A stretch of 64,000 nucleotides of DNA from Rhizobium gallicum bv. gallicum R602sp (GTDB lineage Bacteria > Pseudomonadota > Alphaproteobacteria > Rhizobiales > Rhizobiaceae). The stretch is taken from NCBI RefSeq assembly GCF_000816845.1, contig NZ_CP006880.1, positions 868,001 to 932,000 of the forward strand, written 5' to 3'. This document shows positions 17,469 through 26,238 of the stretch, piece after piece. Below the pieces are notes generated by a model. It did no database searches and had not been told where the DNA came from. It saw nothing but the letters and a program-made list of their open reading frames with translations. The position numbers were made by a program, and so were the translations under genes. Positions within the stretch are counted from its first letter, which is position 1; every line of letters begins with the position of its first letter.

Positions 17469-20183
17469 TTACGATAACAGTTCCTTGAACATCCCGTTTT
17501 TCTCGGAAAGTTCGGGATAGTTCCCCGCTTCAACTAAATCTCCGCGATTAAAAAGTAGAATCCTGTCGAAGATTTCTGCAAGTTTTGCGTTTGAAAGCAC
17601 CCAGATGATCGCTGGGCGTTTACCCTCCTCGTGCAGGTCTTGGACGACGTTGCGGATGATCTGATCCTGCACACGCTGATCGAGCGCGGGAAGCGGCCGG
17701 TTGAAGATGAAATAATCCGAACGCTTCAAAAGCGCGCGGGCGAGGTTGAGTTTCTGGCGCTGAACCATCGTCAATCGCTTGCCGCCGGAACCGACGTCAA
17801 ATTCAAGGCCGATCGACAACACGTCGTCGTAAAGATCAAGAGCATCGAAGAGTTCGCTCATGATGGTGCGAATACGATCGGAAGCGTCCGCCTGCTGATA
17901 GGCGATACGGCCGAACAGCACGTTGTCCATCAGCGTTGCGGAGGAGGTGAAGCGCTCGGGATCGTACCGCTCGATGAGAACGGCAAGATCATCCGGTATA
18001 TGCTCGTGAAACTGCTTGCGGGCGCTCACGATCTTGGCCATCAGTTCATCGCTCAGCAAGCCGAAGCGATGGCGCGGCTCGATATAGGCAAAGCTCAGCC
18101 GGATGATCATCGAGCGCTCATCGATGCTCGCATCCTCGAACCGGCGGCTCTGCAATTTCTGCAGCAAGGCCTGATAGGTCGGAATATCATCCGCCGTCAT
18201 GAAGGTCAGCTGCTGGAAAAAAGGGTGGTCGGGCGGCAGATCGTGGAAGAGTTCGACGGCGTTTTCGGCGATTTCCAGGCCCATCGCATAGAGGTCGTTG
18301 CTGAGGCCGGTATCGCGGAAAAGCTGCTGGAAATAGGGGTGAGCCGCAAGCTTGCGGTTGTTCATCATCGGTCGCTTCATCGTGCCGAAGAGCAGGTTTT
18401 CGCCGACCGTTGCCTGGGAATTGTAATTATCAAAATCAAAAGGCACGACGATGGCATCGAGGCTCTCGTCCTTCATACGCTCTCGCAGCGACTGACGCAG
18501 ATCCACGATGCGTCCCGCAAGCGCCACATGCACTGTTGTATCAACCGTCGAGCGGAGGGCAAGGTCGAGGATGTCCTGCGAAATCAACACGGCATCGAGC
18601 ACCGGTCGGATCGCCGTCAGCAGATCGTCCGGTCCGGTTGCCCCGGCGGCGTTGTAATCGACCCAGTCGCTGTTGAGATCAAGCGTCGGGTTGCCGGCCT
18701 TCAGCGCCTCGGCGGCATGCCATTTGAACTCTTGTGCTGCCTCGTCCTCGTAGTTGGGATCGGTCAGCGGTGCATGCTTGAGACCGTAAAGCAGGTTGTC
18801 GCGCAGCGTGCCGTGAAAAAAATAGCTATCGGAGGAAGCGTAGGAAATGCGACGGCCGGTAATCGATTCCGGCAGTTCCAGAAGGTCGCGGCCGTCGATA
18901 CTGATACGGCCTGAGTCCGGCCAGACGATGCGGCCGAGCGCTTCGGCGAAAGCCTCCGCACCACTGCCGTTCGGCCCGACAACCGCCACTGTCTCGTTCG
19001 GCCTGATCTCGACCGAGACGTGGTCGACCAGGCGCGCGCCGCTATCGTCGCTGAGGGTGAGGTTGCTAACGACGAGGGCTGCCGTCAGCGGGCCGACTGC
19101 TTCTGCCGGGATTTCCTGGATGCGGCTGTCAATAAGCGGCTCGACATTGAACTGTTCATAGACCTGCTGATACTTGACCTGAACGTCCTGGCGCATCTGA
19201 TCCCAGTCGATCAGCTCTTTCAATGGCCCCGGAAGATCCTTGTAGGCGCTGATGACCGCAACGAGCTGGCCGATATCAAGGCGCCCCTGCAATGCGAGGT
19301 AGCCGCCGATCGCGTAGAATAGGAAAGGCGTCACCTGCGCCAGGAAGTTGTTCAGGAACTTCACCAGGAACTTCCACTGGTAAAGGTCGTAGCGGATCGA
19401 GAAGATGAGGCCGAGACGCGTGGCAATGTCGGCGCGTTCCAGGTTCGAGGTGTCATTGCCATGGATCGTGCCGATACCCTCGACAATCTCGCCAACGCGG
19501 CCGGAAAGCTCGCGGGCTGTCAGCTGCCGCTGGCGGCCCAGCTCGAGCAGCCGCTTTCTCATGCGCGGAATGACGACCGCCTGCACGCCGACGATTGCGG
19601 CCGCAATCATACCGAGCCAGAAGTTCTGGACAATGATGAAGGCAAGCGCCGTCAGCGCCTGGCCGCCGAGAAGGGCAGGCGAGACGAAGGCATCACCGGT
19701 AAAGCCGCCCATTGGCTCCACCTCGTCCTTGATCATCGTGGCAATTTCAGCCGATTTCACCCGCTTGAAATGGACGGGCGGGAAACGCAGCACCCGGTCG
19801 ATGAGTTGGAACCGAATACGCCTTAACATGCGCTCGCCGAGGCGGCCTTTGTAGGTATTGATGTAGAATTTGAAGAGGCCGTTCAGTACGACGAGCGCCA
19901 GGAAGACGAGGCTCAGCGCCATCAGCATCTGAAGGCGGTTGAGCTGGAATCCCTCGAAGAATTCGACATGCCCGATCAGCGGGATGTCATAGGCAAGATG
20001 CATGAAGGTCTGGGTCGCATTCGCATTCTCGAAGCCATCACCTTGAATCGGGCCGTTGACGATCTGTTTCGGCAAATCGAAGGACAAGAAATAAGGGACC
20101 ATCGAGACGGCAACGACAGCCAAAATCCAAAGCTGCTGTCGCCGCGTGTTCGACCAGATATAGCGGGCGAGGCTTTTTTCCAT
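17469..20183 (-). CDS. ABC-exporter-like protein with a degenerate, internally repeated nucleotide-binding region
   Basis: 904 residues from the ATG at 20183 (another ATG exists at 20231). The first 320 residues resemble an ABC exporter membrane domain; the rest is an NBD-like region far longer than the usual 240 residues. Every core motif is damaged. Walker A is GPNGSGAEA (403-411, no Lys-Ser/Thr), the signature position reads LTMVQ (804-808), Walker B reads DYFIFNRPLPALD (823-835, no Asp-Glu), and the H-loop His is Asn865. Between Walker A and the signature, about 390 residues contain three copies of a TxxxNxLxG unit (458-467, 590-600, 748-758), normally present once after the Q-loop. It probably cannot hydrolyse ATP and may be a channel, scaffold or regulated membrane protein. 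Same strand as the glycosyltransferases upstream and the cNMP-binding gene downstream. Confidence 0.85.
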   Translation of the reverse strand: MEKSLARYIWSNTRRQQLWILAVVAVSMVPYFLSFDLPKQIVNGPIQGDGFENANATQTFMHLAYDIPLIGHVEFFEGFQLNRLQMLMALSLVFLALVVLNGLFKFYINTYKGRLGERMLRRIRFQLIDRVLRFPPVHFKRVKSAEIATMIKDEVEPMGGFTGDAFVSPALLGGQALTALAFIIVQNFWLGMIAAAIVGVQAVVIPRMRKRLLELGRQRQLTARELSGRVGEIVEGIGTIHGNDTSNLERADIATRLGLIFSIRYDLYQWKFLVKFLNNFLAQVTPFLFYAIGGYLALQGRLDIGQLVAVISAYKDLPGPLKELIDWDQMRQDVQVKYQQVYEQFNVEPLIDSRIQEIPAEAVGPLTAALVVSNLTLSDDSGARLVDHVSVEIRPNETVAVVGPNGSGAEAFAEALGRIVWPDSGRISIDGRDLLELPESITGRRISYASSDSYFFHGTLRDNLLYGLKHAPLTDPNYEDEAAQEFKWHAAEALKAGNPTLDLNSDWVDYNAAGATGPDDLLTAIRPVLDAVLISQDILDLALRSTVDTTVHVALAGRIVDLRQSLRERMKDESLDAIVVPFDFDNYNSQATVGENLLFGTMKRPMMNNRKLAAHPYFQQLFRDTGLSNDLYAMGLEIAENAVELFHDLPPDHPFFQQLTFMTADDIPTYQALLQKLQSRRFEDASIDERSMIIRLSFAYIEPRHRFGLLSDELMAKIVSARKQFHEHIPDDLAVLIERYDPERFTSSATLMDNVLFGRIAYQQADASDRIRTIMSELFDALDLYDDVLSIGLEFDVGSGGKRLTMVQRQKLNLARALLKRSDYFIFNRPLPALDQRVQDQIIRNVVQDLHEEGKRPAIIWVLSNAKLAEIFDRILLFNRGDLVEAGNYPELSEKNGMFKELLS

Positions 20184-20376
20184 GCTAACCGTCAGCCTGA
20201 TTGGAAAGGGCGGGCCGGGATAGGGGGCCATTCGTAAGGGGAGATGCCGAAGACAGATTCATGCAACCGGACCGCCGGGTATTGTAAGGAAATCAAGGCG
20301 AAGCGGATTGCTGTCGAATGCCGATTCTCGCCGGGGCTTCAGTTATATCACAGGATTTTCATAATAGGCGAGCGAT

Positions 20377-21510
20377 TCAACCAAGCATCGAACGGATGAT
20401 CGAAGCAGTTGTCTCGGCTCCGGTCAGATCGAGGGTGACGTCCTTTCCGGCGGGTGCTGCAAGCACTCTTTCGACCGCCGCCGCCACATGCTCTGCGGTC
20501 AGTCCTTGCTCTGGAAGAACTGCGGCGAGACCCAGTGCCTGCAAACGCTCGGCCCGCACCGTCTGCTCCGTTTCGCCGCCGGCGACAAAGGGGACAAGGA
20601 TCGAACGGCAATTTGTTCGCAGCAGGTCTCCGACCGTATTGTAGCCTGCCTGCGAGATCGAGACTTTCGCGCCGCCCAGCAGCGAGGGGAAGTCCTTGCG
20701 GAAGCGCGCAAGCGTGATGTTGGCAGGTGCGGCCCGGCTCAGCCCGATAAAGTCCGTCTCCGGCAGATTGGGACCGGTGAGGAGCAGCCAGCGATGACTT
20801 TCGGGCAGCATGGCTGCCGCATCGCGCGCCGCGCGGATGAGCTTCAGGCCGACGGCCCCGCCGCCAGCGGAGGCAATGATGTCGAAGACGTCGGTCGGAG
20901 CGGCGGCCGGCTTGGGTGCAACGAGCCCGGTATATCGTACCTTGTCTGCGATTTCGGCCGTCAGCGGAAAGGTATCTTCAAGTCGCACAAAATCCGCATC
21001 ACCGTGAACGAGCACGGCGTCGAAGTGACGTTTCACCAGGTCGACGGTTTCCTCGTCTCGGCCGGGCTTGCGGTTTTCTTGAAGGATGTCGCGCACCGAA
21101 CTGAAGAGTTTTGGCTTTGGATCCGTCCTGCCGATCATATCGAGCAGCGGCAGCAGTTCGAAGCGCATCTGACGCCTGCCGAAGGGGAAGGCCTCGGTGA
21201 TGACGGCATGCGGCCGCACCTCCTGAAATGCGGCAAGCAGCAGGTCGCGCCGTCTTGACAGAAAGGCGTCGCCGGCGACATTGCCGTGGGCGTCCGCCAG
21301 ACCCGAAAAGCCGGCATTGCTGGCAACGACCGGCGGCAAGGCTATGGTCTTTATGCCTGCGCCGGGAAAGCCTGGGACTGGCAAGCCGCCTGTTGCGACC
21401 GTCACGTCAAAACCGTCCTTGACCAATGCGTCGGCAATGCGGCTTGCGCGCGCGATGTGGCCGATGCCGAGCAGGTGCTGGACGTAAAAGAGGATGCGTT
21501 TTGTGCTCAT
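20377..21510 (-). CDS. MurG-like (GT28-type) glycosyltransferase, copy A
   Basis: 377-residue GT-B-fold protein. The N-terminal motif RILFYVQHLLGIGHIARASRI is the glycine/His segment seen in GT28-like enzymes (HxGHxxR type). The C-terminal half has SISQAGYNTVGDLL and ILVPFVAGGETEQTVRAERL, matching the nucleotide-sugar-binding region of the GT28 C-terminal domain. It probably transfers a sugar from UDP- or another NDP-sugar. The start at 21510 overlaps the stop of the upstream GT4 gene by four bases (ATGA), so translation is coupled. It is a diverged relative of the third glycosyltransferase (22766-23974). The acceptor is unknown. Confidence 0.83.
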   Translation of the reverse strand: MSTKRILFYVQHLLGIGHIARASRIADALVKDGFDVTVATGGLPVPGFPGAGIKTIALPPVVASNAGFSGLADAHGNVAGDAFLSRRRDLLLAAFQEVRPHAVITEAFPFGRRQMRFELLPLLDMIGRTDPKPKLFSSVRDILQENRKPGRDEETVDLVKRHFDAVLVHGDADFVRLEDTFPLTAEIADKVRYTGLVAPKPAAAPTDVFDIIASAGGGAVGLKLIRAARDAAAMLPESHRWLLLTGPNLPETDFIGLSRAAPANITLARFRKDFPSLLGGAKVSISQAGYNTVGDLLRTNCRSILVPFVAGGETEQTVRAERLQALGLAAVLPEQGLTAEHVAAAVERVLAAPAGKDVTLDLTGAETTASIIRSMLG

Positions 21511-22754
21511 GAGGGTTGTTGCCATTCCTCTTCGAAGAGGCGTATCAGCTGCTTTATGCTGGAATGATAGTCGAAATGCTCACGCACGCGTTTTTCCGCC
21601 GCATCTCCCAGCTGTCTTCGCAGCGCCGGATCGCGTATCGCCGCCTCAAGCGCGCCAGCGAGCGCCATCGGATCTTCCGGTCGAACGACGAGACCGTTCT
21701 CGCCGTTTGTCAGCAGTTCCGGCACGCCTGAAACATCGGTCGAAAGGCACATCAGCCGCTGGCTCGACGCCTCGACCAGCACATTTGGCAATCCATCCCT
21801 GTCGCCGTTGGCTGCAATGCGGCAGGCAAGCGCAAACAGGTCGGCGCTGCGGTAATGAGCGAGCACCTCCTTCTGCGCCATTGCGCCTTTCCAGGCAATG
21901 TTGCCGGCAAGTCCGAGCTCTGCGGCGAGCGCCTTCAATCTGGCCAGTTCGTCACCGCCCCCGATGTGTTCGAAACGCCAGTTGAGGCTTTTTGGAAGCA
22001 GGGCAAGGGCGCGCAGCAGCACGTCGTACCCCTTCTTTTCGACCGCCCGGCCGACGCTCAATAGAAGAACCGGGTCGGAAGGATCGGTGCCATCCCGGTT
22101 GGAGTGCTGGCCTTCGAAACGGCCGAAGCGGGCCAGATCGAGGCCGTGATAGCTGAGGTGGACCGCATCCGGCCGCCCGGTCAGGCTTCGCATATGCTCC
22201 CAACCGCTCCTCGTGCACGTTACCGCCCAGCGGGCGGTGCCAAGCTTGGTGTTCAGCTCCCAGTCGGGTGACGTCCAGATGTCTTTCGCATGGGCCGAGA
22301 CAGTCCAGGGCACGCCTGTCAGGATGCTTGCATAATCGGTGACAGAAGCAGGTGTATGGATGAAGTGTGCGTGCAGCCATTGACCGTTATCGGGCCACTC
22401 GCGGGCGAGCACCAGCGCCTGGCCGAGGCGGCGGAAGCGGTTGCGTGACATATCGCGTGGCAGATCGGCCAGAAAGCGTTTCATCAAGGCCCTGAAACCC
22501 GGCTTTCCAAAGCCGGCAAAAAGCCCCTTCAGGACGCGCAGCGGCTCCTCGTGCAGGTATTCCGGCAGGTAGACGACGCGCGCCTTGATCTCGTCATGTA
22601 CCGGGTGGCGTTTCGTGTCGGTCGGCCGCCTCATCGAAATCAGCGTCAGATGGAAGCCCGCTTTTTCCAGCCCGAGCAGCTCTTGGGCAATGAAGGTTTC
22701 GGAAAGGCGCGGATAGCCTTTCAGCACGACAAGAATCTTGCGGCGCTCCGGCAA
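21507..22754 (-). CDS. GT4-family glycosyltransferase
   Basis: 415-residue retaining GT-B glycosyltransferase. The N-terminal domain opens KILVVLKGYPRLSETFI, where the YPxxSETFI motif is typical of exopolysaccharide (WcaL/AmsK-like) members. The C-terminal domain has LLSVGRAVEKKGYDVLL and the catalytic E-x7-E region in GDRDGLPNVLVEASS. It is flanked on both sides by MurG-like glycosyltransferases with an 11-bp gap upstream and a 4-base overlap downstream. It is a cytoplasmic or membrane-peripheral enzyme building a glycan or glycolipid. Confidence 0.9.
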   Translation of the reverse strand: MPERRKILVVLKGYPRLSETFIAQELLGLEKAGFHLTLISMRRPTDTKRHPVHDEIKARVVYLPEYLHEEPLRVLKGLFAGFGKPGFRALMKRFLADLPRDMSRNRFRRLGQALVLAREWPDNGQWLHAHFIHTPASVTDYASILTGVPWTVSAHAKDIWTSPDWELNTKLGTARWAVTCTRSGWEHMRSLTGRPDAVHLSYHGLDLARFGRFEGQHSNRDGTDPSDPVLLLSVGRAVEKKGYDVLLRALALLPKSLNWRFEHIGGGDELARLKALAAELGLAGNIAWKGAMAQKEVLAHYRSADLFALACRIAANGDRDGLPNVLVEASSQRLMCLSTDVSGVPELLTNGENGLVVRPEDPMALAGALEAAIRDPALRRQLGDAAEKRVREHFDYHSSIKQLIRLFEEEWQQPS

Positions 22755-22765
22755 TGCTTTGATCT

Positions 22766-23974
22766 TTATTCTGCGCCGACGACGGCAAGATGGCTGCCGC
22801 GATTGTCGAGCCAGTGGCCGACGGTCTGCGAAATATGGTCGAGCCCTTGAAGCTGCATGTCGCGTCCGCTCTTTGATGGTGGCAGGCGTTGCGGCAGCCG
22901 TTTCAATGCCTCTGCCATGATGGCCGGATCAGCCGACTGATCAGGCAGAAGCATGTCCACCAGTCCGAGTTCGCTGGCGCGTTGGGCGCGCAGCAACTGC
23001 TCTTCCCGCGGCCTGACCCGCGGCACGACGAGCGCCGGCTTGTCGAAGGACAGAATCTCGCAATAGGTGTTGTAGCCGCCCATGGCAACGACGCCCGTGG
23101 CACCGACCATGAGTTCTTCCATGTGGTTGTCGAATTCGATCACTTCGATATAGGGGATGTTTTCCCCTTTCCTAACGAGTTTCGCGCGCTCGATTGCCGG
23201 CATGTAGGGTCCGAGCACGACCAGCGCTTTCTGCTCAAGCGTCGCATCATGCTCATAGGCGTTCATCACGTCATGTACGAGGTCGGAACCATCTCCGCCG
23301 CCGCCGGTGGTGACGAGGATGTAATCGTCCTTGCGCGCGTTGACCGATGTCTTGCCGAGCGAAACGCTGCGTTGCAGGAAGCCGACGAAGTCCATCTTCC
23401 GGCGAACGCTGTGGGGAACATCGAGGCCGATCAGCGGATCGTAAAAATCAGGCGGCCCGTAGACCCACACGCTGTCGTAATACTGGTCGATCTTCTGCAT
23501 GATACCGTTCCTCTTCCACTCGGCATCGAGCAGATGCGGCGCATCCATGATCTCGCGCAGTCCGAGCACCAATGTCGTGCCCCGTGCCTTCAGATAAGCA
23601 AGCGTGTCCTCGATTTCCCCTTTGAGGCCCATCGGCTCCTTGTCGACGATGAAGACGTCCGGCTGAAAGGTCTCTGCCGTATGGCGGATGCTCGATTCGC
23701 GCATCTTCAGCGTTTCGTGAAGGTCGATATGGCTCGCCATCGACGTATATTCGCCGTTGTGGAGCTTGATCACGCTGGGGATCTTCACGAAGTCGACGCG
23801 CGCCCGGTAGTCGAACGCGCCGGCAATCGTTGCGCCGGAAATGATCAGGACATTGAGACCACGATAATCCTCGACTAGCGCATGTGCAATTGTCCGACAG
23901 CGGCGCAGGTGGCCGAGGCCGAACGTATCGTGGCTGTACATCAGAATGCGAGCATCTTCCACGCGTCTGGCCAT
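22766..23974 (-). CDS. MurG-like glycosyltransferase-family protein, copy B
   Basis: About 402 residues with a GT-B-like arrangement. The N-terminus ILMYSHDTFGLGHLRRCRTIAHAL carries the G-x-GHxxR segment, and the C-terminal half carries TGVVAMGGYNTYCEIL and ALVVPRVRPREEQLLRAQR, the sugar-nucleotide-binding region seen in GT28-like proteins. The frame is open far upstream to 24808, but that part is antisense to the permease gene and is rejected. The ATG at 23974 has AAGGAA at good spacing; 24001 is an alternative. It lies 92 bp after the peptide permease and 11 bp before the GT4 gene, on the same strand. Confidence 0.83.
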   Translation of the reverse strand: MARRVEDARILMYSHDTFGLGHLRRCRTIAHALVEDYRGLNVLIISGATIAGAFDYRARVDFVKIPSVIKLHNGEYTSMASHIDLHETLKMRESSIRHTAETFQPDVFIVDKEPMGLKGEIEDTLAYLKARGTTLVLGLREIMDAPHLLDAEWKRNGIMQKIDQYYDSVWVYGPPDFYDPLIGLDVPHSVRRKMDFVGFLQRSVSLGKTSVNARKDDYILVTTGGGGDGSDLVHDVMNAYEHDATLEQKALVVLGPYMPAIERAKLVRKGENIPYIEVIEFDNHMEELMVGATGVVAMGGYNTYCEILSFDKPALVVPRVRPREEQLLRAQRASELGLVDMLLPDQSADPAIMAEALKRLPQRLPPSKSGRDMQLQGLDHISQTVGHWLDNRGSHLAVVGAE

Positions 23975-24066
23975 GGGTATTTCCTTCGGGGCGAACGACA
24001 TATTAGGCCCCCAGTCTTCCGGAGGGCGAGACACGGCAGAGCGGCAAATCTCCACCAAGCCTGCTG

Positions 24067-25239
24067 CTATTTGTAGGGATCTGCTGCATCGCGCAACCCA
24101 TCTCCCAGAAAGTTGAAGGCCAAAATGACAAGAACCACTGGAATAATCGGGAAAAGCAGCCACGGATAAAAGGCAATGACGCTGACGCTCTTGGCCTCGG
24201 TGAGCAAGATACCCCAGCTGGTGATCGGCGGCCGAAGGCCGAGCCCTAGAAAAGAAAGCGCCGTTTCGCCGAGGATCATGCCCGGGATCGAGATCGTCGC
24301 CGAGGCAATCAGATGCGACATGAAGCCGGGAACCAGATGCCGCGCGATGATGCGGGGCGTGCTTGCCCCCATCAGTTGGGCAGCCTGCACGTAATCCTCT
24401 TCGCGCAGCGCCAGAAGCTTGGAACGCACAGCACGCGCAAGCCCGGTCCAATCGATGATGCCGAGGATTACGGTAATACCGAAATAGATGACGATCGGGC
24501 TCCACGTCACCGGCATGATGGCTGCAAGAGCCATCCATAGCGGCAGGCTCGGCAGCGACTGCAGCACCTCGATCACCCGCTGGACGATCAGGTCGAAGAC
24601 GCCGCCCCAATAGCCGGCAAGGCCGCCGATGACGATGCCGAGCACGAAGCTGATCGCGATGCCGATCAGGCCGATCGTCAACGAAATCCGGGCGCCATAG
24701 AGGATACGGGAGAGCACGTCGCGGCCGAGGCGATCGGTGCCGAGCAGGTACATTTGGCCGCCTTGTGCCGGGCAGACAAGATGCAGATCGGACTGAACGA
24801 GGCCCCAAAACTTATAGGAATCGCCACGGCAGAAGAAGCGGATCGGCTGAACGTCGTTAGGATCGTCGGTGTAGATCCGGCGCAGCGTGTCAAGGTCAAG
24901 TTGCATCTTGCGGCCGTAGACGAAGGGACCGACCAATTCTCCCTTGTCGAAGAGGTGGACGCGCTGGGGCGGGGAATGGATGTAGTCGACATTGCGCGTG
25001 TGCAGGCCGTAAGGCGCCAGAAACTCAACGACCAGTATCATCAGATAGACGACAAGCAAAAAGATGCCGGAAGCAAGCGCCAGACGGTGCTGCTTGAACT
25101 TCCACCACATCAGCTGCTTTTGGGAAGCAAGGTGAATACGCGAACTGGCAGCCGCCATCGTTTCCGTGGCGACAGGATCGAAGGGTGCGGTCGAGACATA
25201 GTGCTGCAGGGGAGCGCCGGGCGGTGGCAAGGGCGACAT
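24067..25239 (-). CDS. Peptide ABC importer permease, OppC/YejE type with extended periplasmic loop
   Basis: 390-residue permease of the DppC/OppC/YejE family. The first helix (about 52-75) is followed by an unusually long loop of about 100 residues (PPQRVHLFD...GGQMYLLGTDRLGRDVLSR), of which LGTDxLGRDxxSR is the family hallmark. Five further helices carry the EAA cytoplasmic loop (VQAAQLMGASTPRIIARHLVP). The long loop is also found in YejE-like permeases, which import large peptides such as microcin C. It shares one base with the upstream permease stop (TAATG). Confidence 0.92.
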   Translation of the reverse strand: MSPLPPPGAPLQHYVSTAPFDPVATETMAAASSRIHLASQKQLMWWKFKQHRLALASGIFLLVVYLMILVVEFLAPYGLHTRNVDYIHSPPQRVHLFDKGELVGPFVYGRKMQLDLDTLRRIYTDDPNDVQPIRFFCRGDSYKFWGLVQSDLHLVCPAQGGQMYLLGTDRLGRDVLSRILYGARISLTIGLIGIAISFVLGIVIGGLAGYWGGVFDLIVQRVIEVLQSLPSLPLWMALAAIMPVTWSPIVIYFGITVILGIIDWTGLARAVRSKLLALREEDYVQAAQLMGASTPRIIARHLVPGFMSHLIASATISIPGMILGETALSFLGLGLRPPITSWGILLTEAKSVSVIAFYPWLLFPIIPVVLVILAFNFLGDGLRDAADPYK

Positions 25240-26237
25240 TATTTGGTGCTCCTGCCTTGCAGACGGATGCGCGGATCGAGGAAGCCGAGGGCGATGTCGG
25301 AAATCAACACGCCGATGACGTTCAGGAAGGCAAGGAACATCAGGAAGGAACCGGCAAGATACATGTCCTGGCTCTGCAGTGCCTTGATCAGCATTGGGCC
25401 GGTCGTTTCGAGCGACAGCACGATGGCAACGATCTCGGCGCCGGAGATGATCGACGGCAGGATCGAACCGATGTCGGCGACAAAGAAGTTGAGCGCCATG
25501 CGCAGCGGATATTTGATGAGCGCACGGGTCGGATGAAGACCTTTGGCGCGCGCAGTCGTCACATACTGCTTCTGCATCTCATCCAGCAGATTGGCACGAA
25601 GGCGGCGGATCATGCCGGCCGTACCCGCCGTGCCGACGATGATGACAGGGATCCAGAGGTGGGACAGGATCGAGCGCGCCTTCTCCCAGCTCATAGGCTC
25701 GGAGAGATATTTCTGGTCCATCAGATGACCGATCGAGATGCCGAACCAGATATTGGCGAAATACATCAGGATGAGTGCCAGCATGAAGTTCGGAATGGCA
25801 ATGCCGAGCAGCCCGAGAAACGTCAGCCCGTAGTCGCTCCAGCTATATTGATGGGTAGCGGAATAGATGCCGATCGGAAAAGCAATCAGCCACGTCACCA
25901 GGATGGTCGTGAAGGAAACGAGGATCGTCAGCCACAGGCGGTCGCCGACCACTGCGGAGACCGGCAGTTGGTATTCGAACGAATAGCCGAAGTCGCCGTG
26001 CAGCATGCCGCCGACCCAATAGAAGTAGCGGATGATCGCCGGTTTGTCGAAACCGTATTGCTGCCGCAGCTCTTCGATTTCCTGCAGGTTCGCGCTCTCG
26101 CCCTGCGCGCGCAGCTCGGCGATCTGGCTTTCGAAGAAATCGCCCGGCGGCAACTCGATGATTGTAAAGACGAGCGCCGAAATCACGAGCAGCGTCGGGA
26201 CCATGGCGGCAATCCGCCAGAGAATATATCTCAGCAC
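25239..26237 (-). CDS. Peptide ABC importer permease, OppB/YejB type
   Basis: 332-residue permease with six helices. The N-terminal MLRYILWRIAAMVPTLLVIS block is characteristic of OppB/DppB/YejB. The EAA motif region is TTARAKGLHPTRALIKYPLR. The start is a GTG at 26237, one base after the binding-protein stop; the stop shares a base with the downstream permease ATG. Together with the preceding ATPase and binding protein it forms a complete importer for peptides or peptide-like compounds. Confidence 0.93.
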   Translation of the reverse strand: MLRYILWRIAAMVPTLLVISALVFTIIELPPGDFFESQIAELRAQGESANLQEIEELRQQYGFDKPAIIRYFYWVGGMLHGDFGYSFEYQLPVSAVVGDRLWLTILVSFTTILVTWLIAFPIGIYSATHQYSWSDYGLTFLGLLGIAIPNFMLALILMYFANIWFGISIGHLMDQKYLSEPMSWEKARSILSHLWIPVIIVGTAGTAGMIRRLRANLLDEMQKQYVTTARAKGLHPTRALIKYPLRMALNFFVADIGSILPSIISGAEIVAIVLSLETTGPMLIKALQSQDMYLAGSFLMFLAFLNVIGVLISDIALGFLDPRIRLQGRSTK

Positions 26238-26238
26238 G

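Noticed and set aside
17631..18914. 427-codon plus-strand open frame
   Set aside because: It is antisense to the degenerate ABC gene. That gene is degenerate in motifs, so I checked the alternative, but only the minus strand shows membrane helices and ABC-like segments.
23975..24808. N-terminal extension of glycosyltransferase copy B
   Set aside because: The extra 270 residues are an out-of-frame reading of the permease gene with an Arg/Pro-rich, non-protein-like composition.
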